In this document: positions 18,501-27,726 of the stretch, piece by piece
Numbering within the stretch: the first letter of the stretch is position 1
Layout of the letters: each line of letters opens with the position of its first letter
Source: Phenylobacterium sp.
GTDB lineage: Bacteria > Pseudomonadota > Alphaproteobacteria > Caulobacterales > Caulobacteraceae
Assembly: GCF_016124325.1 (NCBI RefSeq)
Contig: NZ_WGNY01000011.1
Span: forward strand, 62,001-126,000
Reading direction: 5' to 3'
DNA length: 64,000 bases
The notes under the pieces: generated by a model
The model's database searches: none
What the model was told of the DNA's origin: nothing
Seen by the model: only the letters and a program-made list of their open reading frames with translations
Translations under genes and position numbers: made by a program

Positions 18501-20429
18501 GGCGACATGTCGGGCGACGTGTTCGGCAACGGCATGCTGCTGTCGCGCCACATCCGCCTGCAGGCGGCCTTCGACCACCGTCACATCTTCCTGGATCCCG
18601 ACCCCGATCCGGCGACCAGCTACGCCGAGCGCGAGCGGATGTTCGCCCTGCCCCGCTCGTCGTGGGACGACTACGACCGCAAGGCCATATCGAAGGGCGG
18701 CGGCGTGTTCCCGCGCAGCCAGAAGTCGATCCCGCTGACCGACCAGGTCCGCGCGTTCCTCGGGACGAGCGCCGAGGCGCTGTCGCCGCCCGAACTGATC
18801 AACCTGATCCTCAAGGCGCCGGCCGAACTGCTCTACCTCGGCGGCATCGGCACCTATGTGAAGGCCAGGTCCGAGAGCCACCTGGACGTGGGCGACAAGG
18901 CCAACGACGCCGTCCGCGTCAACGGGGCGGACCTCAGGGTCAAGGTGGTGGGCGAAGGCGCCAACCTGGGTCTGACCCAGGCGGGCCGCATCGAGTTCGC
19001 CGAGAAGGGCGGTCGGGCCGACACCGACGCCATCGACAATTCCGCGGGCGTCGACAGCTCCGACCACGAGGTCAACATCAAGATCGCGGCCGGTGCGCTG
19101 GAGCGGCAGGGCCAGCTCACCCGCAAGCGGCGCGACACCATCCTGCGCTCGATGACCGACGACGTGGCCGCCCACGTGCTGGCGCACAACTACGACCAGA
19201 CCCTGGCGCTCTCGCTGCTGGAGATGGATTCGCCCGGCGAGATGGATCCGCACGCCCGCTTCATGGCCGAGCTGGAGCAGGCCGGCCGCCTGGACCGCGC
19301 CGTCGAAGGGCTGCCCGACGCCCTGGCGGTGTCGGAGCGCATCGCCGCCGGGCGGGGCCTCTGCCGGCCCGAGCTCGCCGTCTTGCTGGCCTACGGCAAG
19401 CTGGAGCTCAAGCGCGAGATCGTCGCGGCGCGCGCCTATGAGGATCCGTTCTTCGAGCAGCGCCTGGAGGCCTATTTCCCCAAGCCGATCCGCAAGTGGC
19501 AGGAGCCGATCCGCCGGCACCGGCTGCGGCCCGAGATCATCGCAACGGTCGTCGCCAACGATATCGTCAACCGCTGCGGCCCGAGTTTCCCCTCGCGGAT
19601 CATGGCGGCGGCGGGCTGCGACGTGACGGCCCTGATCGCCGGGTACGAGGCCGCCAAGCAGGCGCTCGACTTCGAGAAGCTCTGGGAGGACGTCGAGGCG
19701 CTCGACCTGAAGATCCCGGCCGGCGCCCAGCTGGCGCTGTTCCGCCGCCTCGTGGCCGGCCTGCGCGGGGCGACGTTCTGGCTGGCCCGGCGCGCCGGCC
19801 GCGAGGGCCTCGACGTGGCGGCGCTGACCGCGCGCTATGGCCCCGGCTTCAAGAGCCTGCACCGCCTGATGCCCGACATCCTCTCGCCCGTGGAACGGAT
19901 GGGCGTGGATCAGCGGATCCATCAGCTCGTCGAGGCCGGCGCCCCGGCCAAGGCCGCCGCCGCCGCCGCCGTCCTGGGGCCGCTGACCAACGTAGGCGAC
20001 CTGGTGGACCTCGCCGAGGCCTCCAGCTGGCCGCTGCCGAACGTGGCGCGACTCTACTACGCCACCGGGGCGGCCTTCGCCTTCGACCGCCTGCGCGCGG
20101 CCGCGGGCGAGTTCCGGGCCGGCGACATCTTCGAGCGGACGGCCCTGCGCCGCCTGATCGAGGACCTGCTGGCCGAGCAGGCGGGCCTGACGCGCGCGAT
20201 CATGGCCTTCGCCGGCAACGCCCAGGCCGGCGAGGACGACGACCACGCCGGCAGCGCGGTCAGCGCGTGGTCACAGCTGCGGCCCGAGCAGGCCCGCGCG
20301 GCGGTTCGGACCATCGAGGAGATCGAGACCGGCGGCGGCGCCTGGACCTTCGCCAAGCTGACCATCGCCAACGCCGCCCTGCGCGAGCTGGCGGCGGAGG
20401 CCGCCGCGACGGCGAAGCGCAAGCGCTGA
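15579..20429 (+). CDS. gdhZ: NAD-specific glutamate dehydrogenase, large 180-kDa type
   Basis: A 1616-residue protein of the large bacterial NAD-GDH class. It oxidises glutamate to 2-oxoglutarate and ammonium in the cytosol. The N-terminal third carries ACT-like regulatory segments ([21 protein letters not shown]). The catalytic domain has [39 protein letters not shown], with the substrate-binding Lys838 in PVGSKGG, then [14 protein letters not shown] and [11 protein letters not shown] for the nucleotide fold. In Caulobacter the orthologue GdhZ also stimulates FtsZ GTPase and ties division to nutrient status; conservation of that role here is inferred. ATG 15579 follows GGGGAGACGC; a second ATG is at 15585. 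Confidence 0.93.
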   Translation: [1616 protein letters not shown]

Positions 20430-20433
20430 AACG

Positions 20434-21399
20434 CTATTTCAAGGCCCGCTGGATGGCGTTCAGGTCGAGCTGAGCCACCGCGTCGCGGGCGATGGGCGTC
20501 AGGATCTTGTGTTCGTCCCGATGCGGCGCGCCGACGCCGATCGTGACGAGCTGGATCGCCGTCCTGGGCGCCTTGGGGTCGAAATAGCCGGGGTCGATGG
20601 TCACCATGTAGCGCGCCCCGCGATCGTCGCAGGGGGAGGACGCGCCCCGTCGGCGCTCGCCGCCGACGCAGGCCGGGGCGGCGCGCTCGCCAGGCGGGAG
20701 GGCGGCGAGTTCGGCCTGTTGGTCGGCCTGCGCCTTCCGCAGCACCGGCGCGGCGTTGGCGGCCAGCTGGGCCAGCGCCTCGGCCCGGTCGGCGATCTCG
20801 CGTTCCAGCAGCTCGGCTTTTGTAACGTACCGGTACGGCAGCTTGCCCGGCTTGGCGACCACGATGAGCTGGGTGACGCCCAGCCGCAGGACGGTGAAGC
20901 CGCCGCGCGGCGGCGCGCTGAGGTCCAGTTCCATGAAGGCTGGCCGCGTCTCGTCGCTGTCCATGTTGGCGAACAGCGCCGTCGGGTCGTTGAGGGTGAA
21001 CTGGATCGCCGGCCCCTCGCCCACGCCGTTGTAGGCGCCGGCCGCGTCGGGCTTCGATCCGCCGGCCGGGTTGACCCCGAGCAGCACGATGTTGCCCCGC
21101 GCCGAGCTGGGGCCGCCCTGCAGGACCCCGCGCGCCGGGGGCTTGATGGAGAGGCTCCGGTTGATGCTGAAGCCGCGCGGCGCGGCGAGCGCGGGCGTGC
21201 GCAGCAACGGCGCGAACAGGATGCGGTCGGCCTCGGCCGCGAGGGCCGCCGTCTCGGCGCGCGTAAGACGGCCGTCGAACGCCAGGACCTTGGTCGGCGC
21301 GATCCGTCCCGGCAGGGCGGGCAGGGACGGGGCCTGGGCGTGCAGGGGCGCGGCGAGGGCGAGCAGGGCCCCGGCGAGGGCGAACGCGAGACGTTTCAT
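20434..21399 (-). CDS. Secreted protein of unknown function
   Basis: A 321-residue protein with a clear signal peptide (MKRLAFALAGALLALAAPLHAQA), so it is periplasmic or exported. The mature part contains SINRSLSIKPPARGVLQGG, an FTLNDPTALFANMDSDETRPAFMELDL segment, and a helical KAELLEREIADRAEALAQLAANAAPVLRKAQADQQAEL stretch. Near the end are cysteines (ACVGGERRRGASSPCDD) and YMVTIDPGYFDPKAPRTAIQLV. No family is recognised. ATG 21399 is chosen for the signal peptide. It is convergent with gdhZ, with a 4-base gap. Confidence 0.7.
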   Translation of the reverse strand: MKRLAFALAGALLALAAPLHAQAPSLPALPGRIAPTKVLAFDGRLTRAETAALAAEADRILFAPLLRTPALAAPRGFSINRSLSIKPPARGVLQGGPSSARGNIVLLGVNPAGGSKPDAAGAYNGVGEGPAIQFTLNDPTALFANMDSDETRPAFMELDLSAPPRGGFTVLRLGVTQLIVVAKPGKLPYRYVTKAELLEREIADRAEALAQLAANAAPVLRKAQADQQAELAALPPGERAAPACVGGERRRGASSPCDDRGARYMVTIDPGYFDPKAPRTAIQLVTIGVGAPHRDEHKILTPIARDAVAQLDLNAIQRALK

Positions 21400-21468
21400 G
21401 GCGTGCGGATATCTCCGCCGCGGCCGCATCGGCAAGGGTGTCGGCAAGGGCGCCGGCCGCGCGGCGGC

Positions 21469-22881
21469 CTAGTTTCCGAGCCGGAACGGAACCGTCCGCC
21501 GCTCATGCTGCGGCACGCTCAGGCGGCGGTCCACGGGCGGGAAGGCGCGCTGGGCGCAGTCGTCGCGCTCGCAGATGCGGCAGGAGACGCCGATCGGCGC
21601 GGCGGGGCCCTTGAGGTCGAGGCCCTCCGAATAGACCAGCTCGTGGGCATGCGCGATCTCGCAGCCGAAGCCGAGCACATAACGCCGGTCGGGGGCGAGG
21701 TACGATTCCGACCGCTTCACCACCGCCCGGGCCACGCAAAGGTAGCGCGCGCCGTCCGGCATGGCGGCCACCTGCACCAGGAAGCGGTCGGGCGAGGCCA
21801 CCGCGTCGTGGACGTTCCAGAGCGGGCAGGCCCCGCCGAAGCGGGCGAAGCGGAAGCGCGTGGCGCTGTGGCGCTTGGTGATGTTGCCGGCGTAGTCGAG
21901 GCGCACGAAGTAGATCGGCACGCCGCGGTTGCCCGGCCGCTGCAACGTGGAAAGCCGGTGGCACACCTGTTCGAGGCTGGCGCCGAACTGCGCCGCCAGC
22001 TGCTCCACGTCGTGGCGCACCTCACGCGCGGCGTCGGCGAACAGGCGGTAGGGGGTGAGCAGGGCGCCGGCGGCGTAGTTGCCCAGGCCCACGCGGCAGA
22101 CGTCCACCGCCTCGGCGCTCCGGAAGCGCGCCTCCTCCAGCTCGGTCTCGATCAGGTCGGAGAGGTTCGCCACGGCCACGTGGTAGGCCATCTGGAACGC
22201 CCGCGACGCCGCCGGCTGGCTGGCGTTGACCCAGAGTTCGTGGGTGGCCGGATCGTAGCGGCGCATCACGTCGCCCAGCGGCGCGTGGCGCACCGTCACG
22301 CCCAGGCGTTCGCGCAGGTACATCTCCAGCAGGGTTTCGGCCGCGGGCGAGGCCTCCAGGCCGATCTCCCGGGCCAGGTCCTCGGCCGCCCGGTCCAGGG
22401 CGTCGATGTAGTTGTCCTTGAAGTGGAAGAAGTCGCGGACCTCCTCGTAGGGCAGCAGCGAGCTGGCCGCCCCGGCCTCGTCGAGGGCGACCGCCTCCTC
22501 CGTCAGCTTCAGCCGCTCGGCGAGCTGGTGGTTCGCGCGGTGCAGGTCGAGGAAGCGGCGGGCCAAGGTCGGGGCCTGCAGCGCGACCTGGCGCAGTTCG
22601 CTCAAGGGGATCGGAGCCTCCAGCCCGCCGCTCTCCGCCGCCGCCTCGCGCAGGTCGGCGATCAGGCGCTGGTCGTCGTCGGCCTCGAACAGCTCGGCGG
22701 GCGCCTGGAAGGTCTCCATCAGCCCCGCGAGGACACGGTCGGTGACCGGCCGCTGGTTGGCCTCGATCTGCGAAAGATAGCTCACCGAGATGCCCAGCTT
22801 CCCGGCGCAGGTCTCCAGCCGCCAGCCCCGGCGGGCTCGCAGCGCCCGCACCTTCGGACCGACGAAAAGCTTGTAGCGCAT
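21469..22881 (-). CDS. ScfR/RamB-like short-chain acyl-CoA responsive regulator
   Basis: A 470-residue regulator. An N-terminal XRE helix-turn-helix (VRALRARRGWRLETCAGKLGISVSYLSQIEANQRPV) is followed by an IrrE/M78-like domain. A C-terminal DUF2083-type domain carries cysteines (CRICERDDCAQRAFPPVDRRL). Regulators of this architecture sense short-chain acyl-CoA and control acetate or propionate pathways. The metallopeptidase HExxH is replaced by AYHVAVANL (His234), so peptidase activity is not expected. Upstream at 22880-22900 an AT-rich TTTCGCAATTTCACAAAT could be its own site. Confidence 0.85.
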   Translation of the reverse strand: MRYKLFVGPKVRALRARRGWRLETCAGKLGISVSYLSQIEANQRPVTDRVLAGLMETFQAPAELFEADDDQRLIADLREAAAESGGLEAPIPLSELRQVALQAPTLARRFLDLHRANHQLAERLKLTEEAVALDEAGAASSLLPYEEVRDFFHFKDNYIDALDRAAEDLAREIGLEASPAAETLLEMYLRERLGVTVRHAPLGDVMRRYDPATHELWVNASQPAASRAFQMAYHVAVANLSDLIETELEEARFRSAEAVDVCRVGLGNYAAGALLTPYRLFADAAREVRHDVEQLAAQFGASLEQVCHRLSTLQRPGNRGVPIYFVRLDYAGNITKRHSATRFRFARFGGACPLWNVHDAVASPDRFLVQVAAMPDGARYLCVARAVVKRSESYLAPDRRYVLGFGCEIAHAHELVYSEGLDLKGPAAPIGVSCRICERDDCAQRAFPPVDRRLSVPQHERRTVPFRLGN

Positions 22882-23077
22882 TTCGCAATTTCACAAATCT
22901 GTGGAGCTCGGAAGCCAATTCTTCGCACGATGTCATTTGAGATGCGACGGAAAACGGGGCTTTCTCGCCGCCGCGCCTCACCGTGCGTGACCCTCCGGGA
23001 TCGCAGCTCAACTTCGCTGTAGGTCCCGAGGCGGGCAGGGTTGGGGGCGTGCGAACTCGGCCCAACGGATCAGGATC

Positions 23078-23479
23078 ATGACCGTCGAGAACATCCATCA
23101 TCTGCCGCGGCTCGGCATGTCGGGCGCCATGCGCCTGTTCGGCCTGACCGCCCGTGCGCTCCGCTTCTACGAGGAAAAGGGGCTCATCGAAGCTCGCCGC
23201 GACCGGCTCAACGCCCGCTACTACGACGTCGCCGCCCGACGCCGGCTGGAGTGGATCGCCCGCCTGCGCAAGGCCGGCGTCTCGCTGCCCGACATCGAGG
23301 ACGTGCTGGAAGCCGAGGACGACGGCGGCCGTGGCCGCGAATGCGCGGCGGCCAAGCTGGAACGCCGGCGCGAGGCGCTGAAGGCGGAGCTCGCCCAGCT
23401 CGAGGCGGCCATGGGCGAGGTGGCCGCGGCCCCCGCGCCTTCGGCGCCCCGCCGCCTGGGCGTCGGCGCCCAGGGCTGA
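23078..23479 (+). CDS. MerR-family transcriptional regulator
   Basis: A 133-residue protein. The N-terminal winged helix ([65 protein letters not shown]) is a canonical MerR DNA-binding domain. A coiled-coil dimerisation helix ([20 protein letters not shown]) and an Ala/Pro tail follow. The tail has no cysteine-rich metal site, so it is not a metal sensor of the classic type. It is divergent from the ScfR-like gene across a 196-base gap. Its target is unknown. Confidence 0.85.
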   Translation: MTVENIHHLPRLGMSGAMRLFGLTARALRFYEEKGLIEARRDRLNARYYDVAARRRLEWIARLRKAGVSLPDIEDVLEAEDDGGRGRECAAAKLERRREALKAELAQLEAAMGEVAAAPAPSAPRRLGVGAQG

Positions 23480-23500
23480 TCCCCGGGCGCCTACGCCGCG

Positions 23501-25093
23501 TCAGTGGCGGAAGACGCGGACGCCGGTGAACACCATCGCCACGCCCCGCTCGTCGGCGGCGGCGATCACCTCCTCGTCGCGGATCGAGCCGCCCGGCTGG
23601 ATCACCGCCGTGCAGCCGGCGTCGGCGGCCTGGATCAGGCCGTCGGCGAACGGGAAGAACGCTTCCGAGGCGCAGGCCGAACCCTTCAGGTCCAGGCCGA
23701 AGTCGGCGGCGCGCAGGGCGGCGATGCGGGCGGAGTCCTTGCGGTTCATCTGGCCGGCCCCGACGCCCAGCGTCTGGCCCTCGCGGGCGTAGACGATGGC
23801 GTTCGACTTCACGTGCTTGGCCACGGTGAAGGCGAACAGCATGTCGCGGATCTCCGCGGCGGTGGGCGCGCGCTTGGTCACCACCTTCAGGTCGGCCGGC
23901 GTGAGCCGGGCGGTGTCGCGGCCCTGCAGCAGGAACCCGCCCGAGACCGAGCGGAAGGTCTCGCCCGCCGCCAGCGGGTCGGGCAGGCCGCCCGTGGTGA
24001 GCAGGCGGATGTTCTTCTTCTTGCGGAACAGGGCGACGGCGTCCTCGTCGGCTTCGGGGGCGATCACCACCTCGGTGAGGATCTCCAGCACCTTGGCCGC
24101 GGTCGCCGCGTCGAGCCGGCCGTTCAGGGCGACGATGCCGCCGAACGCGCTGGTCGGGTCGCAGGCCAGGGCCCGCTCGTAGGCCTCCAGCAGGCTCGCG
24201 CCGGTAGCCACGCCGCACGGGTTGGCGTGCTTGATGATGGCGCAGGCCGGGCCGTCGGCCGGGTCGAACTCGGCCACCAGCTCGAAGGCCGCGTCGGTGT
24301 CGTTGATGTTGTTGTAGCTGAGCTCCTTACCCTGGAGCTGGGTCGCGGTGGCCACCCCGATGCGCGGGTTGGCGAACCGGTAGAAGGCGGCGGCCTGGTG
24401 GGGATTCTCGCCGTAGCGCATGGTCTGCACCAGCTCGCCCGCGATGGCCTTGCGCTTGGGCGCGGCCTCGCCCAGGGCGCCCGCGAACCAGGTGGAGATC
24501 GCCGCGTCGTAGGCCGCCGTCCGGCCGTAGGCCCGCGCCGCCAGCCGCTTGCGCAGCGAAAGCGAGGTCGCGCCGCCATCGGCCAGTTCGGCCAGCACCT
24601 CCTCCATGTCGGCCGCCTCGGTGCAGACCGCCACATAGCCGTGGTTCTTCGCCGCCGAGCGGATCATCGCCGGGCCGCCGATGTCGATGTTCTCGACGCA
24701 GGTCTCGTAGTCGCCGCCCGCCGCCACCGTGGCCTCGAACGGATAGAGGTTCACATAGACCAGATCGATCGCGCCGATCCCGTGGGCGTCCATCGCCGCC
24801 TTGTGCTCGGGCGCGTCGCGCACGCCCAGCAGGCCGCCGTGGACGATGGGGTGAAGCGTCTTGACCCGGCCATCCATCATCTCAGGGAAGCCGGTGAGGT
24901 CGGATATGTCCTTCACGGGCAGGCCCGCGTCGGCGATGGCCTTGCGGGTGCCGCCGGTGGAGACCAGCTCGACGCCCAGGTCGGCCAGCTTGCGGGCGGC
25001 CTCGATCAGGCCGGTCTTGTCCGAAACCGAGATCAGCGCGCGGCGGACCACGACCTTGTCGGGGGCGGGGGGGAAATCGGGAGCGGCGGGCAC
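23501..25093 (-). CDS. purH: Bifunctional AICAR formyltransferase/IMP cyclohydrolase PurH
   Basis: A 530-residue enzyme for the last two steps of de novo IMP synthesis. The N-terminal MGS-like cyclohydrolase domain starts at [35 protein letters not shown]. The C-terminal transformylase domain contains [13 protein letters not shown] [15 protein letters not shown], the KHANPCGVA motif and [10 protein letters not shown] near the end. Length and motif order are normal. It is the last gene of the run rsmB-rpe-heparinase-purH, an order seen in other alphaproteobacteria. A 113-base gap separates it from the heparinase-type gene. Confidence 0.96.
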   Translation of the reverse strand: MPAAPDFPPAPDKVVVRRALISVSDKTGLIEAARKLADLGVELVSTGGTRKAIADAGLPVKDISDLTGFPEMMDGRVKTLHPIVHGGLLGVRDAPEHKAAMDAHGIGAIDLVYVNLYPFEATVAAGGDYETCVENIDIGGPAMIRSAAKNHGYVAVCTEAADMEEVLAELADGGATSLSLRKRLAARAYGRTAAYDAAISTWFAGALGEAAPKRKAIAGELVQTMRYGENPHQAAAFYRFANPRIGVATATQLQGKELSYNNINDTDAAFELVAEFDPADGPACAIIKHANPCGVATGASLLEAYERALACDPTSAFGGIVALNGRLDAATAAKVLEILTEVVIAPEADEDAVALFRKKKNIRLLTTGGLPDPLAAGETFRSVSGGFLLQGRDTARLTPADLKVVTKRAPTAAEIRDMLFAFTVAKHVKSNAIVYAREGQTLGVGAGQMNRKDSARIAALRAADFGLDLKGSACASEAFFPFADGLIQAADAGCTAVIQPGGSIRDEEVIAAADERGVAMVFTGVRVFRH

Positions 25094-25206
25094 GGCATTC
25101 TCCTCTGAAGGTTCGAGAGAAATGCCCAGGCGAGCGGCGGATATGGTCTCCGCGCTCCCCGGTGGTCGCCCACCTCAAATCGCCAGTCACGCGGGATGGC
25201 GCGGAC

Positions 25207-26892
25207 TTAGGCCCCTACGCGGCCGGCGTCAACGCGGGCGGCCGCGTGCGACAGCTTCCAGCGCACGCGCGCGCCAGAGTCGGCGCGCCGCTGCCCGTGC
25301 AGCACGAGCTGGAGCCCCGGCCGGCCCGGACGCGCGGCGCCTTCCACCTCGATGTCGAGGCTGTCGTTGCGCAGCACCCAGCCGCCCGGATCGCCCTCGG
25401 GCCGCAGCAGCACGCTGCGGCGGTCCTGCGAGACCAGCGCCTGGACGCCGGGATGCAGCTGGAAGCGCAGCGCGTAGGGCACGAAATGCCGCCCGTCCGG
25501 TCCCTGAACGCGCGCTGTCGGCGTCAGGCGGTCCTCGCCGCGCAGCTCGTTCTCGTGGATGTCCACATAGAGGCGGCGCTGGTGGAGCAGGCCGTAGCGG
25601 GCGAGCCAGCCGCGATGGGCCAGGTCGAGCCACATGGCGCCCGGCGCCTCGTGCCGCAGCGCCTCCACCACCGGCCGGCCGTCGACGAGCCGCGGGCCCA
25701 GGGCGCGGCCGGCGAAGCCGTCCAGCACCCGGCCGAACGGCCGCTCGCCCACCTGGATCGTCGAGCCGCCGGCGATGGACCGGCCCCAGCCGGCGTCGAT
25801 CAGCCGCCGTCCGCCGGCTATTACCGCGATCGTCAGCGGCTGGGCGCAGGCCGCGGTCGACCACGGACCCGGCGCCGGCGTTCCGGCGTCGGCTACGAGC
25901 TGCAGGTCGCGTGCGTCGAGCCGGTGATAGCCGCCGAGCTCCAGCGGCGCGGGGCGGTCGCCCGCCTCGTCCTGGGCCCGGGCGGCGGCCACCGTCACCG
26001 CATCCCCTGGCTCCCCGCCCTGGAAGGCGGCGAGCGCGCCGTCGGCCTGGGTGAAGAAGCGCACCGCCCCGGCCAGCCGGTCGATCGCCCGATGCACGGC
26101 GTCGGGGGCGGCCAGCCCGCGCTGGATCATCGCCTCGTCCAGCGTCTGCAGGTCGAACAGCAGCGAGAGCGCCAGGTCCGGCCGGCGCGTCGCGTGCCCG
26201 CCGTCGGCCAGCACCGTGACCGGCAGCGCCCGCGAGAGCGCCGCCAGCGCCTTGTCCAGCAGCTTGCGCCCCGGCGGCCCCCGCAGCGCCGCGCCAGCCA
26301 CCGCCGCGCAGGCGGCCCGCTCGGCCGCCGTCTCGATTCCCCCGGCGCCCAGCAGGTCGCGCGCCTGGCGGGCGAGGAGGGCGGCGATCCCCGCGGTCTC
26401 GGCCTCGGACGCGCGCGCCGCCAGGGTTGCTCCGGCGCAGGCCAGGTTGAACACCCGGCGCGCCATCACCTCCGGCGCCCAGGAGAACGCGTTCCAGCGC
26501 CCGAACACGCGCCGCCAGTCCAGCGTCAGGCGCAGCGCCTCGGACGCGCCCTCGGGCCCCTCGGCGATCAGGTCGGGCAGCCAGTCGAAACGGTGCAGCG
26601 CCACGGCGAAGGGGCGGCTGGGGCTGGCCCGGTCCCAGGGGTCGCCGCGCAGGCCCACCGCCAGGGTCTGCCCGGCGAGGACGAAGGCGCCGTTCAGGAT
26701 GCGGCGGCCGATCTCGGGGTCGCTCGGCCGGAAATCCCGCGGCTGCACGCCGAAGCCGTCGGGGCGCGGCCGGCCCGCCGCCCAGCGATGCGGTTCGGAC
26801 GCCCTCCACTCTTCCGACAGCGCGCGCCCGGCCGCCGCGACCAGGGCCGGCGCGAGCCGGGCTCCGGGAAGGCTGAAGTCGGGGCCGGCCAT
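25207..26892 (-). CDS. Heparinase II/III family protein
   Basis: A 561-residue protein. The N-terminal all-alpha part contains FDWLPDLIAEGPEGASEALRLTLDWRRVFGRWNAFSWAPEVMARRVFNL, typical of alphaproteobacterial heparinase II/III-like proteins. The C-terminal beta-rich domain includes MWLDLAHRGWLARYGLLHQRRLYVDIHENELRGED. Family enzymes are polysaccharide lyases, but this housekeeping-neighbourhood subgroup, next to purH and rsmB, has no proven substrate. No signal peptide is seen. ATG 26892 lies 10 bases after the rpe stop; a longer frame to 27000 overlaps rpe. Confidence 0.82.
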   Translation of the reverse strand: MAGPDFSLPGARLAPALVAAAGRALSEEWRASEPHRWAAGRPRPDGFGVQPRDFRPSDPEIGRRILNGAFVLAGQTLAVGLRGDPWDRASPSRPFAVALHRFDWLPDLIAEGPEGASEALRLTLDWRRVFGRWNAFSWAPEVMARRVFNLACAGATLAARASEAETAGIAALLARQARDLLGAGGIETAAERAACAAVAGAALRGPPGRKLLDKALAALSRALPVTVLADGGHATRRPDLALSLLFDLQTLDEAMIQRGLAAPDAVHRAIDRLAGAVRFFTQADGALAAFQGGEPGDAVTVAAARAQDEAGDRPAPLELGGYHRLDARDLQLVADAGTPAPGPWSTAACAQPLTIAVIAGGRRLIDAGWGRSIAGGSTIQVGERPFGRVLDGFAGRALGPRLVDGRPVVEALRHEAPGAMWLDLAHRGWLARYGLLHQRRLYVDIHENELRGEDRLTPTARVQGPDGRHFVPYALRFQLHPGVQALVSQDRRSVLLRPEGDPGGWVLRNDSLDIEVEGAARPGRPGLQLVLHGQRRADSGARVRWKLSHAAARVDAGRVGA

Positions 26893-26902
26893 CCCGGACC
26901 CT

Positions 26903-27565
26903 TCAGCCGCGCAAGGCGGCGATGTTGGCGGCGTAACGCTCCGCCCCGCCGCGGAAGACGGCGGTTCCGGCCACCAGGGCCGTAGCCCCGGCGGCGACAC
27001 AAAGCCTGGCGGTCTCGGGCGTGACCCCGCCGTCCACCTCCAGCGGAATGTCGCGGCCCGTCTCGTCGATCATCGCCCGCAGGCGCTCGATCTTCTTCAG
27101 CTGCGAATGCATGAACGTCTGGCCGCCGAAGCCCGGATTGATCGACATGACCAGGATCAGGTCGACCTCGTCCATCATCCACTGGATCACCGAGGGATCG
27201 GTGGAGGGGTTGAAGACCACCCCGGCCTTGGCCCCCAGCTCGCGGATGCGCTTGAGCGTCCGGTTCAGGTGCGGCCCGGCCTCGGGGTGGACGCTGATAT
27301 AGTCGGCCCCGGCGGCGCGGAACGCCTCCAGGTAGGGATCGACCGGCGCGATCATCAGGTGCACGTCGAAGGGGATCTTCACCAGCGGCCGCAGCGCCTT
27401 GGCCACGTCGGGCCCGATGGTGATGTTGGGCACGAAATGGCCGTCCATCACGTCGATGTGCAGCCAGTCGGCGCCGGCCGCCTCGACCGCGCGCGCCTCC
27501 TCGCCGAGACGCGCGAAGTCCGCCGCCAGGATCGAGGGCGCGATGATGGGCGCAGGCGTTGCCAT
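26903..27565 (-). CDS. rpe: Ribulose-phosphate 3-epimerase
   Basis: A 220-residue TIM-barrel enzyme interconverting ribulose 5-phosphate and xylulose 5-phosphate in the pentose phosphate pathway. Conserved metal and active-site segments are APSILAADF at the start, WLHIDVMDGHFVPNITIG, FDVHLM, and LEVDGGVTPE with the catalytic Asp. MSINPGFGGQTF is the phosphate-side loop. The length is normal. It lies upstream of the heparinase-type gene with a 10-base gap and downstream of rsmB, from which a palindromic repeat separates it. Confidence 0.95.
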   Translation of the reverse strand: MATPAPIIAPSILAADFARLGEEARAVEAAGADWLHIDVMDGHFVPNITIGPDVAKALRPLVKIPFDVHLMIAPVDPYLEAFRAAGADYISVHPEAGPHLNRTLKRIRELGAKAGVVFNPSTDPSVIQWMMDEVDLILVMSINPGFGGQTFMHSQLKKIERLRAMIDETGRDIPLEVDGGVTPETARLCVAAGATALVAGTAVFRGGAERYAANIAALRG

Positions 27566-27610
27566 GACCTCCGCTTAGCGTGATGCGGGCGGCTCGGCCA
27601 GCGGTGGTCT

Positions 27611-27726
27611 AGAGCCTCGCCCGATCAGATCGAAGCGATCTGATCGGGACGACGAGGCTCGCCCCTTTTGCCTGGAGCGCAATCTTCTCGCCGAACCGGT
27701 TTCCACTTCGGCGGATTGCGCTCTAG
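27611..27726. repeat. Two-hairpin palindromic repeat, copy 1
   Basis: Hairpin 1 has an outer stem CCTCG/CGAGG near 27615 and 27653. Its inner stem is CCGATCAGATCG (27621-27632) with CGATCTGATCGG (27636-27647). Hairpin 2 has GAGCGCAATC (27675-27684) with GATTGCGCTC (27714-27723), and inside it CGCCGAA (27689-27695) with TTCGGCG (27707-27713). The core GAACCGGTTTCCACTTC spans 27693-27709, a sequence known from dispersed alphaproteobacterial palindromic elements. The last bases CTAG supply the stop codon of rsmB. A second copy with different stems lies at 54788-54900. Confidence 0.8.

Noticed and set aside
15348..20246. A 1632-residue open frame antisense to gdhZ
   Set aside because: It is the mirror of gdhZ codon usage in a very GC-rich genome. 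The translation is His/Gln/Arg/Gly-rich without domains, whereas the plus strand encodes a complete NAD-GDH.
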